Shown: in pieces, positions 14,341-23,956 of the stretch
Position numbering within the stretch: position 1 is the first letter of the stretch
Layout: each line of letters begins with the position of its first letter
Origin: PVC group bacterium
GTDB taxonomy: Bacteria > Verrucomicrobiota > Kiritimatiellia > UBA8416
Reading direction: 5' to 3'
Length of the DNA stretch: 34,121 nt
NCBI GenBank assembly: GCA_003567005.1
Contig: PXBF01000021.1
Span: 1-34,121, forward strand
The notes under the pieces: generated by a model
Databases searched by the model: none
Told to the model about the DNA's origin: nothing
The model's input: only the letters and a program-made list of their open reading frames with translations
Translations under genes and position numbers: made by a program

Positions 14341-14973
14341 GTGAAGCAAAAACCGCAGGTTGACAAAGAACATTATCGTTTTTCTTCGTATTACAGTCTT
14401 GGCCGCTGGGCTAGTCTGTGGCATCAGCTTGAAGAAATGCATCGACTTGAGCCCGATCGTGTTCTAGAAGTTGGCCCCGGCAAAGGGTTATTCAAGCTGG
14501 CAGCCGCTCGCTTTGGCATACCGGTGGAGACGGTTGATTTGGCGTCGGATTTGCAGCCGGATTATCTTGCATCGGCAACGGCATTACCTTTCGATGATGG
14601 TTCCTACGATTGCGTTTGTGCTTTTCAGATGTTGGAGCATTTACCTTATGAGGAATCCTTGCGGGCATTTCGGGAAATGGTTCGTGTTGCCAAGCGTTGG
14701 GTTGTGGTTAGTCTGCCCGATTATCGTCCGGTCTGGCATTACCGGATACATATTCCCGGTGTGGGGGCGATCGAAAAACAATTTCACAAACCGTTCTGGC
14801 GTCCTTCTGTACACCATTTCAATGGTGAGCATTACTGGGTTGTCAATGCGAAAGGGTATGGATTATCGCGGGTTGTACATGACATGACGGAGGATGAGGT
14901 GCAATTGCTGCGTACCTATCGGGTTCGCGACTTTCCGGCGCACCGTTTTTTTGTTTTCCGCAAGAACGCCTAA
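14341..14973 (+). CDS. Class I SAM-dependent methyltransferase (type 11)
   Basis: A small methyltransferase of about 210 residues. VLEVGPGKGLFKLAA is a textbook motif I, VETVDLASD the ribose-binding acidic strand, then the signature ALPFDDGSYDCVCAFQMLEHLP of the type 11 family, and MVRVAKRWVVVSLPD. The start is put at GTG 14341, which has GAGAGG 5 nt upstream; the in-frame GTG at 14335 lies inside that site. The C-terminal HHFNGEHYWVVNAKGYGL ... RVRDFPAHRFFVFRK is well preserved. It probably modifies a sugar or fatty chain of the glycan or its precursor, although that is inferred only from location. Confidence 0.82.
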   Translation: MKQKPQVDKEHYRFSSYYSLGRWASLWHQLEEMHRLEPDRVLEVGPGKGLFKLAAARFGIPVETVDLASDLQPDYLASATALPFDDGSYDCVCAFQMLEHLPYEESLRAFREMVRVAKRWVVVSLPDYRPVWHYRIHIPGVGAIEKQFHKPFWRPSVHHFNGEHYWVVNAKGYGLSRVVHDMTEDEVQLLRTYRVRDFPAHRFFVFRKNA

Positions 14974-15017
14974 TCTTACATGGGCCACTAATCTCTAACC
15001 GTTGTTGTATAGATACG

Positions 15018-16223
15018 ATGAAGATAGCAATAAGTATAACGCAATCATCCTTGGGTGGTGTAGGTACTTCTACCTATATTCTTGCTTCAGGCATGCAAGC
15101 TGCGGGGCATGAGGTTGCTATTCTTGGAACGGATAAAGTCGCGGGTGTGGATTATGAAAGAGCGCGCAACGATGGGTGGCCGGTGGAGGCTATTTGCATG
15201 GGACAGCAATGGTTACGTCAAAGGTTGGAAACGGTATATGCGCGGCTTTGCCATTATGATGTGGTCATCAACAATCATAGTATCGAAACGCAATTGGTTT
15301 TGCCTGCACTCCCATCGCGGATTATTCGTCTTTCCGTGATTCGTTCGACGCATTCTGATGTTATTCGCCAAGCGACTCCCAATAGCCAGTGGTTGGATGC
15401 GTTGGTTGGTATTTCGCCAATCGTGACGGAACTGTTGCGAGCAGCCCAACCGGGGTGTCCAGTAAAAACGATTCCCAATGCGGTTCTGGCTGAGAGCAAG
15501 GGCTTTCCCGTACTGTCTGAACCTCTGCGCATCGTTTTTCTGGGGCGGCTTGATGAGGCTTACAAAAATATATTGCTCTTACCGGATATCGCAATGGAGC
15601 TGCGGAGAATGGGGGTTGGTTTTACTTTGCACATATTAGGGTACGGGCCCCAGCGCAAACTTTTAGAAAATAAGCTGCGGAGATACAAGCTAGGAGAGCA
15701 AGTCGTGCTTCATGGAGCGGTTGGGCGGGAAGAAGCCTGGAAAGCTCTGGGTGAGGCTCATTTTTCGTTGATTCCCTCGCGATCCGAGGGTTTCGGTCTT
15801 GTGTTGGCTGAAAGTATGGCGGTTGGGGCAATCCCTATTGCGAGTGATTTGCCTGTTTTCAGGTGGATTGCAGGAGAGGATGCGGATGCAATGCTTGTTG
15901 CCGTTAACGATGCGCGCGCCTATGCCGAACGCATTCAACAGTTATCCCGTGATCCCGAACGCTATGCCGCCTTGCAGAAGAGCCTTTGCGAGCGACAGAA
16001 GGCGAAGTTCACACCTCGGGAAACCGTGAAAGCGTATCTGCATCTGATCGATGTACTCCAGTGCCAGCATGATCCTTCGCGGTTTACCACTGTGCCTTTT
16101 GATCAGATACCCTTGGATCCCTTTCAGCGTTTGCGGTGTTCACGTTTCTGGTTTACTTTGCAGCAATGGAAGGATCGGTTGAACCGTAGGCGCAAGGAGC
16201 GTTCTCTGCAGGTTGAATCGTAG
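15018..16223 (+). CDS. GT4 glycosyltransferase
   Basis: A GT-B-fold retaining glycosyltransferase of 401 residues. The N-terminal domain begins MKIAISITQSSLGGVGTSTYILA, with the GGV loop that contacts the donor phosphate region; the C-terminal domain has IVFLGRLDEAYKN and the E-x7-E signature SRSEGFGLVLAESMAVG near residue 260. The stretch beyond residue 340 is basic and likely membrane-associating. No ribosome-binding site is evident. The donor is probably a nucleotide-diphospho sugar and the acceptor a lipid-linked intermediate, as for neighbouring transferases. The acceptor specificity cannot be assigned. Confidence 0.88.
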   Translation: MKIAISITQSSLGGVGTSTYILASGMQAAGHEVAILGTDKVAGVDYERARNDGWPVEAICMGQQWLRQRLETVYARLCHYDVVINNHSIETQLVLPALPSRIIRLSVIRSTHSDVIRQATPNSQWLDALVGISPIVTELLRAAQPGCPVKTIPNAVLAESKGFPVLSEPLRIVFLGRLDEAYKNILLLPDIAMELRRMGVGFTLHILGYGPQRKLLENKLRRYKLGEQVVLHGAVGREEAWKALGEAHFSLIPSRSEGFGLVLAESMAVGAIPIASDLPVFRWIAGEDADAMLVAVNDARAYAERIQQLSRDPERYAALQKSLCERQKAKFTPRETVKAYLHLIDVLQCQHDPSRFTTVPFDQIPLDPFQRLRCSRFWFTLQQWKDRLNRRRKERSLQVES

Positions 16224-16257
16224 GAATGCTATTTGTATAACCTCGGGACATGGTGAA

Positions 16258-17415
16258 ATGCTGAAAGTATTGTTGGTTTCTTATATGAACGCTGATGCAC
16301 CGACCGGTGTACGGGTGTATTATGAGAGGCTGCAGGGAAAATTATGCGCGATTGGCCATGATGCCAGCATCATTACCGAAAATAGCAGTTCCTGGTACTG
16401 GCAGAAGATTACCGGTGTTCTGCGGCGCTTGCTTTGTGTGTGTGGAAGCTTGGATCGTCGCTTATTCGCCTTCGAGCTAAAGTGTTTTTTGCGTGTATAT
16501 CAAGCATGCAAGGTGTCACGCTTTCGACCGGATATTATTCATGCACAGGATCCCGGGAGTGCTGTGGCTGCGGCGATGGCTTATCGTTGGCGCATTCCTG
16601 TGGTTGTAAGCTGTCATTTCAACGATCATCCGCTAGTTGAAACGGCCTTTCGGTTCGGGGTTGCGCCCACCGAACTACCGCTTCTTGCCAGGTGGTATCG
16701 GGGGTTGTTTGGGAAGCTCCGTCATTTTATTTGTGTGTCGGATTATGTGAAAACGAATATTGCATCCATGATTCCCGCTACGAGTAAAGTCACGGTGATA
16801 CCAAACGGGGTTGATTTTGCAGCTTTGGCGAAGCATGGTCCCGCGCCGGATTTAACGGCCCGTTTTGGCAACATGCTTCCAGTCGTAAATGTCGGGCATC
16901 TGGAAAAACGTAAAAATCAACTTCAAATATTGGATGTTGCCTCGCTCGTGGAAAATCGCGACATTATTTTTTGGTTGGTTGGTGAGGGCGAGGATAAAGA
17001 AATGCTGGAAGCGGAGATTCAATCACGGCATCTGCAGGAAAAAGTGTTTTTGCTTGGCCAGCGGAATGATGTTTTTGGTGTCATGCGTGCAGGTTTCCTG
17101 TATTTGCATACAGCCTTGAATGATAACTGTCCTCTCGTGTTGCTCGAAGCGATGGCCTGCGGTCTTCCCGTATTTGCGGTTGCGACTGGGGGAATACCCG
17201 AATTGGTTGCATCCACACAAAGAGAAGCATTATTTGACAGGGAAACAGAAGCGCGTGTGATTGCCAGGCGCATTGATGCTCATGCATGCAATCAGCAAGA
17301 AGCGCATACTTTGGCGCAACGTCAGTTTGACTTTGGGCAGCGACTATTTGATATTACGGTCATGACAGAAAAAACAGTTGGTGTGTATATGGAGACCATA
17401 GCTTCGTACAGGTGA
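16258..17415 (+). CDS. GT4 glycosyltransferase
   Basis: A second GT-B glycosyltransferase, 385 residues from the ATG at 16258 (an upstream in-frame start at 16213 would overlap the previous gene and add residues outside the fold). It starts MLKVLLVSYMNADAPTGVRVYYERL, has PDIIHAQDPGSA, FICVSDYVK and VIPNGVDF at the domain boundary, and VGHLEKRKNQ, WLVGEGEDK and LEAMACGLPVFAVATGGIPE in the nucleotide-sugar domain. The E-x7-E equivalent is NDNCPLVLLEAM, where the first glutamate is replaced by asparagine/aspartate, a variation seen in some GT4 members. The methyltransferase gene follows after 7 nt. Confidence 0.87.
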   Translation: MLKVLLVSYMNADAPTGVRVYYERLQGKLCAIGHDASIITENSSSWYWQKITGVLRRLLCVCGSLDRRLFAFELKCFLRVYQACKVSRFRPDIIHAQDPGSAVAAAMAYRWRIPVVVSCHFNDHPLVETAFRFGVAPTELPLLARWYRGLFGKLRHFICVSDYVKTNIASMIPATSKVTVIPNGVDFAALAKHGPAPDLTARFGNMLPVVNVGHLEKRKNQLQILDVASLVENRDIIFWLVGEGEDKEMLEAEIQSRHLQEKVFLLGQRNDVFGVMRAGFLYLHTALNDNCPLVLLEAMACGLPVFAVATGGIPELVASTQREALFDRETEARVIARRIDAHACNQQEAHTLAQRQFDFGQRLFDITVMTEKTVGVYMETIASYR

Positions 17416-17422
17416 AATCATC

Positions 17423-18094
17423 ATGCAGGAATTTGTTTGGGAACGGGCGCAACAATCAGAGTTGGATTGGTGGGAAAAATGGGAGCGTAAGGATGCGGCT
17501 GTCCTCGGGAGTGGAGGGACAAGTCGATATCCTTATTATATGGATGTTTTTGCGGGTGCATTTTCGCGCGAGAGCATTTTGGATGTCGGAGGTGGGGCTT
17601 ATCCATTGGTAAATTGGGTCGATTGCCGTCGTCGTGTGTCGATCGATCCGCTAAATAGCCAGTTTTGCGAAAAAGGCTTTCGTCGCAATCCTGATGTTAC
17701 CTATATTGATGGTTTGGCAGAGGAACTACCGTTTCCGGATCATGCATTTGAGCAGGTGTTTTTGTTGAATATGCTTGATCATCTGGAAGACTGGCGTAAG
17801 GCGGTTGATGAAGCGGTTCGCGTGGCATCGAAAAGTGTTCTGATACATGTGCATATTGACGGGCCGTTCGCCGGGGATGGCATGCACCGAGTCATGCGTG
17901 AAGGAGAAATTGTTGATTGGCTTGAAGGGAAACACGGTGGGATTCGCATGCCGTTTGAATATCCGCCTCGACAAAAAAGTGGTTTGCGTCTTTTTGGTTC
18001 CCGGATCAAGCATCGGCTTCTGGGGAGGGGGAGAAAGTCGCCGTCCGCGGTAGAGAAGTGCTGGGCCGGTATCATCCGAAAGCATACGGCCTGA
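17423..18094 (+). CDS. Class I SAM-dependent methyltransferase (type 11)
   Basis: A 223-residue methyltransferase: SILDVGGGAYPLV as motif I, RRVSIDPLNSQF as the acidic second strand, then LAEELPFPDHAFEQVFLLNMLDHL and AVRVASKSVLIHVHIDGP. The LDHL in place of the commoner LEHV is a frequent variant. AGGTGA stands about 7 nt before the ATG. The C-terminal 40 residues are basic (LFGSRIKHRLLGRGRKS). It is flanked by two GT4 genes within 7 nt and 1 nt, so it probably belongs to the same pathway, most simply as a sugar O-methyltransferase. The substrate is not deducible. Confidence 0.82.
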   Translation: MQEFVWERAQQSELDWWEKWERKDAAVLGSGGTSRYPYYMDVFAGAFSRESILDVGGGAYPLVNWVDCRRRVSIDPLNSQFCEKGFRRNPDVTYIDGLAEELPFPDHAFEQVFLLNMLDHLEDWRKAVDEAVRVASKSVLIHVHIDGPFAGDGMHRVMREGEIVDWLEGKHGGIRMPFEYPPRQKSGLRLFGSRIKHRLLGRGRKSPSAVEKCWAGIIRKHTA

Positions 18095-18095
18095 T

Positions 18096-19286
18096 ATGAT
18101 TGCGGATGGATTACACATCTGTTTGATTGGAACATGGGCGGCCCGCGAGGTGCTTGCGTCAGAGCATATTAAAGGGCGGTATCTAACGGAAAAGAAGATT
18201 CCGACATGCCCATGGGTGCGTGCTTTGGCCATGGAACTGATTGCGCGCGATGATGTGTCGGCGGTTACGGTGCTCGTGCATACCCGTGAAATTTGGCGAT
18301 CGCACGCATTTGAGGAGGGTAAATTACGTTTGATTTTTATTCCCAAATACGAGCCGGGCCAAACCGATCCGTTCCACTTGCATGGGCCCGCGCGCTTGCA
18401 ATTGGCTTCCTATTTCAAACATCTTTCACCTGATATTGTGCATGGCTTTGGAACGGAAACGAGTTACGGTTGGCTGGCTGTCCATAGTGGATATACCAAT
18501 ATTGTTGAGGTACAGGGGATTATATCCGAGTTGCGTCCCTATCTTGGCTGGTCTCATGCGCGCTGTATGGCGACTGCATATCTGGAAAAGAAAGCGGTTC
18601 AGAAAGCGGATGGGATTATTGTTACCAGTGCGTGGGGGCATGATTGGGCCTGTCGGCTGCGGGACTCATCTGATGTCCGTTACATTCCGAATGCAGTCAG
18701 CCCGGAATTTTTGCATGCACGATCGGACTATTCGGAACCGCTATGTGTATGCATTGGCACGTTGGCTGAATATAAGAATCCCCAGATGGTCATTCGAGCC
18801 TTTGCTGCTGTAGATCACAGCAAGGCCAAACTCGTAATGATTGGGGAAGGGACGCTTAAGGGCGTCTGTGAGGAACTAGCCGTTCGGCATGGTGTGGCGG
18901 ATCGCGTACTATTTACGGGGCGGATCACAAGAAAAGAGGTAATTGGTTATTTGCGCAGGGCCCGCTGTCTGGCAATTGGGTCACGGGTGGATACTTCGCC
19001 AAATGTGGTAACGGAGGCCCTAACGATGGGTGTTGCTGTAGTTGGTGCCAATGGTGGAGGTATTCCGAATATGATTCGAGATGGCGTGGATGGTTTCGTT
19101 GTTGCGCAAGAGGATAGTGTTCGCATGGGCGCGCACATGAAGACGTTGCTCACGAATGCAGCGTATGCGCGGAAAATAGGTATGGCTGGATTGCAGCGGG
19201 TTCGGGCGCAACGTTCGTCTGGAAACGTTGGGCAGGCGCATGTAGACTGGTATAGGGAAGTTATTGCCCGCAGGTGTAGGCATTGA
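18096..19286 (+). CDS. GT4 glycosyltransferase
   Basis: A 396-residue GT-B glycosyltransferase. The N-terminal domain has HICLIGTWAAREVLA, LSPDIVHGFGTETSYGW and VEVQGIISEL; the inter-domain part is IIVTSAWGHDW ... VRYIPNAVSPEF; the donor domain has CIGTLAEYKNPQMVIRAF, LVMIGEGTL, RVLFTGRITRKEVIGYLRRA and SPNVVTEALTMGVAVVGANGGGIPNMI. The E-x7-E motif is reduced to a TSPNVVTEA context, which is known in some subfamilies. It begins 1 nt after the previous stop, and there is no separate ribosome-binding site, suggesting coupling. The specific sugar is unknown. Confidence 0.87.
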   Translation: MIADGLHICLIGTWAAREVLASEHIKGRYLTEKKIPTCPWVRALAMELIARDDVSAVTVLVHTREIWRSHAFEEGKLRLIFIPKYEPGQTDPFHLHGPARLQLASYFKHLSPDIVHGFGTETSYGWLAVHSGYTNIVEVQGIISELRPYLGWSHARCMATAYLEKKAVQKADGIIVTSAWGHDWACRLRDSSDVRYIPNAVSPEFLHARSDYSEPLCVCIGTLAEYKNPQMVIRAFAAVDHSKAKLVMIGEGTLKGVCEELAVRHGVADRVLFTGRITRKEVIGYLRRARCLAIGSRVDTSPNVVTEALTMGVAVVGANGGGIPNMIRDGVDGFVVAQEDSVRMGAHMKTLLTNAAYARKIGMAGLQRVRAQRSSGNVGQAHVDWYREVIARRCRH

Positions 19287-19337
19287 CAACTGTGAAGGAA
19301 ATATTTTGCTTTGGACATTTGGGTGTAGAAGGATCGT

Positions 19338-20369
19338 ATGAAGGTTTTATTTGATGTAGGGTATCCTCTTGCATGGGCCGAGGGTGGTTTATCCATACAA
19401 ATTCGCCATACCCAGTCTGCTTTGGAGGCATTGGGTGTTGAGGTAGCGTGGGTTGATTATCATAAGGAAACACTGCCTGTCGCCGATATTGTGCATTACT
19501 TTGGAGCGCCCAAGTCGATTATCACCTATCGTGCGGGACGGTCTTTGGGATTTCGGTCTGTGTGCAGTATTTTGCCCCCTCATGGTTTTTGTCAGCCAGC
19601 CCTGCGCGACCACGTTTTGCGCGTTGTGCATAGAGGGATTCGGCGCGGGCTTGGTCCTTTGCGAACTTTTGGTCGCATGGGGATGGGGTTTGAGGATGCC
19701 GATGCATTCATCATGCTGAATGAAGCGGAGCGAAATTACGTAGCGTTTATGTATGGTTGGCCGCTGGACAAGTGTCATGTTGTCCCGAATGGGGTTGACG
19801 ACATATTTTTCGATGAGACGGTTGTGCCTGAGAAAGTTGATGGCCTCTTTTATCCATCCTATATTTGTCCAAGAAAAAATCAGGTTGAAATTGCGCGATT
19901 AGCCAAGCAACTGAAAATCAAAGTGGTCTTTGCAGGAAGGGCACAGGGAGAATATCCTGCTTATTTTGCAGATTTTGAGCGTGAATTAGATGGGGAGTAT
20001 GCGACGTGGTTAGGAGAAGTTCGTGATCGCAGTCAAATGGCGGCTTTATATCGGGGGGCGCGGGGAACTTTTCTGGCCAGTAAGTATGAGAACCAAGGTC
20101 TGATCCTGCTGGAGTCGCTTGCTTGTGGCAAGCCGGCTATGGGGCCGGATTTGCCTGCGCTGCGGACATTTTTCCGGGACCATATTGCGTATTGCTCGCC
20201 CGTCGGATCGGATACCTTTGCTTCTGATTTGCAATCGTTCGATCGTTTTTGCGCCGAAGGAGGTCGGCAGGAGATGAAGGTTATGCGCTGGCATGATATA
20301 GCCAGGCAGGTGCATCGAATCTATGAGCAGGTATTGCAATTGCCTCCGCCTCAAAAGGGGGCGGTATGA
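19338..20369 (+). CDS. GT4-like glycosyltransferase
   Basis: A 343-residue glycosyltransferase, somewhat shorter than its neighbours. It begins MKVLFDVGYPLAWAEGGLSIQIRHTQSAL and shows DADAFIMLNEAER and HVVPNGVDDIFF at the domain linker. The second domain has YPSYICPRKNQVEIARLAK, KVVFAGRAQG and, as its E-x7-E equivalent, ASKYENQGLILLESLACGKPAMGPDLPA. AGAAGGA lies 4-5 nt before the ATG. Its stop overlaps the next start as ATGA, so translation is coupled to the membrane polymerase. It may add the last sugar before polymerisation, but this is guesswork from order. Confidence 0.82.
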   Translation: MKVLFDVGYPLAWAEGGLSIQIRHTQSALEALGVEVAWVDYHKETLPVADIVHYFGAPKSIITYRAGRSLGFRSVCSILPPHGFCQPALRDHVLRVVHRGIRRGLGPLRTFGRMGMGFEDADAFIMLNEAERNYVAFMYGWPLDKCHVVPNGVDDIFFDETVVPEKVDGLFYPSYICPRKNQVEIARLAKQLKIKVVFAGRAQGEYPAYFADFERELDGEYATWLGEVRDRSQMAALYRGARGTFLASKYENQGLILLESLACGKPAMGPDLPALRTFFRDHIAYCSPVGSDTFASDLQSFDRFCAEGGRQEMKVMRWHDIARQVHRIYEQVLQLPPPQKGAV

Positions 20370-21832
20370 ACCTGAAGTTCGTATTACTTTTATCACAGGC
20401 GGTATTTCTGCTTCTCGTGATGTTGCTCGTTACCAGCATACTGCAGATTGGTACTCTCTGGAATCTGCTGACCGTGTTCTTTGTCCTGTTAAGTTTTATG
20501 GTTCTGTTGCTACTGGCGAACCGTAAGAATTGGCTTGGAATCGCTCTTGCAGCTTGGATGGTTTCCATGAGCATTCCTATTGCTCCCTTGGATACTTTTA
20601 CCGTCGGTTTTCTAATACTGATTCTGGTATGTGGCCTGTTCGTTTTGGAGAAAATTATTCAGCAACGCGCGTTTTTTTCTTTAAGAGGTTGGGGGAATCG
20701 GTTGCTGTTTATCGCTACCGTGCTTTTGTTTCTCCGGTTTGTCATGGATCGTCCAGGATCTGCCCGCATGGGCGGGATTGGTGGCTTGCGTCAGGCATTG
20801 GGTTATACGGCCGCGTTGCCGTTTTTCTTTATTTCAGAGATGTTGGGGCGTGAATTGTCGAGGAAGAATGTACGTTCTGTGTTGCGCTTGTTTGTCTGGG
20901 TTGCTATCGCAATGGTTTTTTGGCGTCTTATGATGCGTGTCGCAGGACTTGCCGCTCCGATGCCATTTTATTATGGCTGGTACGCGGGAAGCATGTGGTT
21001 GTTGATGCCTTTGGTGCTAGCCTGGATTCTTAATCGTCGCGCACAACAGGGAAAGTTTCCCATAGCTGGTTTGTTTTTTTCGGCATTGATGCTTCTGCTG
21101 AGTGTGCTGTCACCTTTTCGTAGCCGCATCTTTTTTGCGATTGGTTCCGTCGCTGCAGTTTTTTGGTGTTCGGGTTACCGTCGTCGTTTCGTTATCGGGA
21201 GTATTGTCTTATTTAGTATTATGATCCCCTTACTGGTTTTTATGCCTCAAGACCGGATTCCAGTGGTAGCTCGTCGGGCGTTATCAACGATGTTACCCTA
21301 TGACCGTGCTGATGTAGATGCCATTCGCGAAAGGGGTGTTGATATCTCTGGAGAATACGGATGGCGGTCCGATTTTCGCGCTTTTCTCTTTGAAGCTGCC
21401 GCACGGAATATAAGGCGTAATCCTTGGTTGGGTCAGGGATGGGGTATCTCATTGGACGATCTCGTGCTGGCAAGTTCTTTTGATCCCTACGAGCGATTGA
21501 TGTACGGGTTGGTGGCGTCTGGAGAATATCACAACTCCCTTGTGACGGTGGCCGTCAAGGTTGGGCTTCCAGCTGCTTTACTTATTTCCTTGGGGTTTGT
21601 TTTGATAGCGATCCCGTGTGTGCGCAAAGTAAAACGGTTGCCAGAAGGAAACGTCAAAATACTATACATCGGTATCATTGGAGGATTGGTTGCCATTACG
21701 GGGCAAATGCTCATGAATGGCGGGTATGGTGAGTTACAAGCCACATGCATATTTCTTGGATTTTTGCAGGGAACGCTCACGTCTTCTGCTATTACCTCTC
21801 CGGATGGGACCGAAGCTGAGGGTACCACATGA
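20366..21832 (+). CDS. Wzy/O-antigen-ligase-like membrane polymerase
   Basis: A 488-residue protein with roughly 11-13 hydrophobic segments that fits the O-antigen polymerase/ligase superfamily. The long extracytoplasmic loop around residues 300-400 holds NPWLGQGWGIS and SGEYHNSLVTVAVKVGLPAALL, a form of the conserved HN...L...G pattern of the Wzy_C/PF04932 domain. It would join flipped repeat units in the periplasm, partnering the flippase at 12789. An alternative is ligase activity onto a lipid core; sequence alone does not separate these. A purine-rich AAAGGGGG precedes the ATG, and overlaps with both neighbours are 4 nt. Confidence 0.82.
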   Translation: MNLKFVLLLSQAVFLLLVMLLVTSILQIGTLWNLLTVFFVLLSFMVLLLLANRKNWLGIALAAWMVSMSIPIAPLDTFTVGFLILILVCGLFVLEKIIQQRAFFSLRGWGNRLLFIATVLLFLRFVMDRPGSARMGGIGGLRQALGYTAALPFFFISEMLGRELSRKNVRSVLRLFVWVAIAMVFWRLMMRVAGLAAPMPFYYGWYAGSMWLLMPLVLAWILNRRAQQGKFPIAGLFFSALMLLLSVLSPFRSRIFFAIGSVAAVFWCSGYRRRFVIGSIVLFSIMIPLLVFMPQDRIPVVARRALSTMLPYDRADVDAIRERGVDISGEYGWRSDFRAFLFEAAARNIRRNPWLGQGWGISLDDLVLASSFDPYERLMYGLVASGEYHNSLVTVAVKVGLPAALLISLGFVLIAIPCVRKVKRLPEGNVKILYIGIIGGLVAITGQMLMNGGYGELQATCIFLGFLQGTLTSSAITSPDGTEAEGTT

Positions 21833-22746
21833 TGCAGATAAGCATTGTTACGCCACACCTGAATATGGGGGATTGGTTGCCGTTGTGTGTTGCTTCGGTC
21901 GAAGATCAGTGTGGGGTGTCAGTGGAGCATATTATTCAGGATGGAGGATCTGACGATCAGACATTGACGTGGTTGCGACAGAAGACAGGAGCAGGTTCGG
22001 ATGCGCTATCCGGCTCGATTGAGAATAGGCGTGCTGATGGTAGTGTTTACCGACTGAGTTGGGTATCGCAATCGGATGCAGGCATGTATGATGCGGTGAA
22101 TCAGGGGTTGAAAACCGCGTCTGGAGAAATATGTGCGTACTTAAATGCCGATGAGCAGTATTTGCCCGGTGCCCTTCAACATATCTGCGCGTTTTTTTCC
22201 TCTCATCCTAAAAATGATTTGGTTTTCGGTGATGCCGTCATCACTGATGCAGATGGGGGGTACTGTTGCAGCCGTCAAGTGTTGGTGCCAAGATGGTTAC
22301 ATACGCGTGCCTGCCGCTTAAGTGTTCTCACGGCCGCCATGTTTTTCCGCCAACGCATTCTAGAAGAAAAGAATATGTATTTTGATATATCCTGGCGAAA
22401 TATCGGTGATATGGAGTGGGTATTACGGGCAATCGAAAGAGGGTGCCGGATGTCGGTGATTCGGCGTTACATAGCAGTCTTTACAGAAACGGGCCATAAT
22501 CTGAATTTGGATCCTTCGGGTGATCCCGAACGGCAAAGGTTTCGCGCGCTCTCGCCACGGTGGCCTTGCTGGTTTACGCCCCTGTGGACATTCCTGCATC
22601 GATTGCGGCGTTTGGTGCACGGATTATATCGCCCGCAACCTTTTGCATATGCCATATATACACATGCATCGCCTGAGGAGCGTGTGACGTATGAGGTTGC
22701 GAATCCCACGTTTTATTGGAAAGGCCGCTTTTCCATGATGCGGTAG
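21829..22746 (+). CDS. Family 2 glycosyltransferase
   Basis: A GT-A glycosyltransferase of 305 residues. Its start MQISIVTPHLNMGDWL, the donor-binding HIIQDGGSDDQT, the SQSDAGMYDAVNQGLKTASGE segment and LNADEQYLPGAL (in the DxD position) define the family. It has the same order as the GT2 at 177, including a lengthened linker between the DGGS and DAGMYD elements (about 35 residues here, with no repeat-derived sequence). GAGGGT precedes the tandem ATGATG start, which overlaps the polymerase stop. The C-terminus is basic with membrane-surface character (LHRLRRLVHGLYRPQ). Substrates are unknown. Confidence 0.87.
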   Translation: MMQISIVTPHLNMGDWLPLCVASVEDQCGVSVEHIIQDGGSDDQTLTWLRQKTGAGSDALSGSIENRRADGSVYRLSWVSQSDAGMYDAVNQGLKTASGEICAYLNADEQYLPGALQHICAFFSSHPKNDLVFGDAVITDADGGYCCSRQVLVPRWLHTRACRLSVLTAAMFFRQRILEEKNMYFDISWRNIGDMEWVLRAIERGCRMSVIRRYIAVFTETGHNLNLDPSGDPERQRFRALSPRWPCWFTPLWTFLHRLRRLVHGLYRPQPFAYAIYTHASPEERVTYEVANPTFYWKGRFSMMR

Positions 22747-23946
22747 ATGGTGATCGAGGGTATGAAAATATTGGTTGTCCATAATCGGTATCAGCATCGC
22801 GGCGGGGAAGACGTTGTTTTCGAAGAGGAAGTGCGGTTGCTCCGTGAACATGGTCACGAGGTGGTTGTGTTTGAAACGTCCAATGACCAGCTTGCCCATA
22901 TGGGCAAACTTGCCATGTTTTGCCGAACCTTGTGGTCGTTTTCCGCTTATCGCGATGTTCTACAAGTGATTCGCGAAAGTGAGCCCGCTATCATGCACGT
23001 GCACAATACATTTCCTTTTCTTTCGCCGTCGATTTATTATGCCGCATCACGTGCTGGTGTTCCTGTGATTCAAACCTTGCATAATTATCGGTTGCTATGT
23101 GCGAATGCACTTTTTTTTCGTGGTGGTAAAGCATGTGATTTGTGTTTACATACTCGTACGTTGTGGCCGGGGGTGCGCTACAATTGTTATCGCGGCTCGC
23201 GAAGCGCAACGCTGTCTGTCGTAGCGATGCTGGTTTTCCATCGGATATTGGGTACGTGGCGTCGCAAAGTGAAGCGATATATTGTGCTAACGGCATTTGC
23301 GCGCGATACCTTTATCCAGGGTGGTTTGCCAGCCGCCCGGTTGCATGTGCGGCCCAACTTCACAATGGATCCAGGTGAAGCGTGTGATCATCCCCGTCAA
23401 GGGGGCGTTTTTGTTGGCATGTTGCATAGCTGGAAAGGATGCGATGTGCTGCTGTCGGCATGGAAACGTTGTAAAGGAGCGGGGGAACTGAAGGTGATAG
23501 GTGATGGTCCTCTAAAGGAGCCGCTGGAGGAGGGCGCTGACAAAAGGATCGTTTTTTCGGGGGCCAAAGATGCGGTGTATATTATGCATGCGATTCAGCG
23601 TGCCTCTTTTCTGGTGTTTCCCTCCTTACTGTATGAGAACATGCCGCGTACCGTACTGGAGGCGATGGCATGTGGAACGCCGGTAATTGCATCAGACATC
23701 GGGAGCATCCCAGAAATGGTTACGCACCGCGAGACGGGGTTGCTATTCGAATGTGGTGATGTTGGAAGTTTAGCGGAACAAATTGGGTGGGCGAGTACGC
23801 ATCCTGCGGAGATGGCGAGAATGGGGCAGAACGCAAGAAAGGATTACTTGTTGAAATATACGCCGGAAGCTGCCTATCGTTCGTTGTTGGCCATTTATGA
23901 AGAGGTGTTAAGCGAAGCAAAAGATACTTCGTGGTGCGGTGATTAA
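22747..23946 (+). CDS. GT4 glycosyltransferase
   Basis: A 399-residue GT-B enzyme whose N-terminus ILVVHNRYQHRGGEDVVFEEEVRLL is the hallmark of a well-populated capsule/O-antigen GT4 subfamily. It continues with MHVHNTFPFLSPSIYYAA, QTLHNYRLLCANAL and KRYIVLTAFARDTF. The donor domain has GVFVGMLHSWKGCDVLLSAW, LKVIGDGPLKEPL and SLLYENMPRTVLEAMACGTPVIASDIGSIPEMV. The cysteines after CANALFFRGGKACDLCLH are also subfamily-typical. Start ambiguity: ATG 22747 abuts the preceding stop, while ATG 22762 fits the family start better; neither has a well-spaced ribosome-binding site. It overlaps the following gene's longer start. Confidence 0.88.
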   Translation: MVIEGMKILVVHNRYQHRGGEDVVFEEEVRLLREHGHEVVVFETSNDQLAHMGKLAMFCRTLWSFSAYRDVLQVIRESEPAIMHVHNTFPFLSPSIYYAASRAGVPVIQTLHNYRLLCANALFFRGGKACDLCLHTRTLWPGVRYNCYRGSRSATLSVVAMLVFHRILGTWRRKVKRYIVLTAFARDTFIQGGLPAARLHVRPNFTMDPGEACDHPRQGGVFVGMLHSWKGCDVLLSAWKRCKGAGELKVIGDGPLKEPLEEGADKRIVFSGAKDAVYIMHAIQRASFLVFPSLLYENMPRTVLEAMACGTPVIASDIGSIPEMVTHRETGLLFECGDVGSLAEQIGWASTHPAEMARMGQNARKDYLLKYTPEAAYRSLLAIYEEVLSEAKDTSWCGD

Positions 23947-23956
23947 GGATTGTTTC

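Noticed and set aside
17726..18346. 206-codon minus-strand open frame
   Set aside because: It is antisense to a methyltransferase and a GT4 gene, both with clear motifs, and has no recognisable domain.
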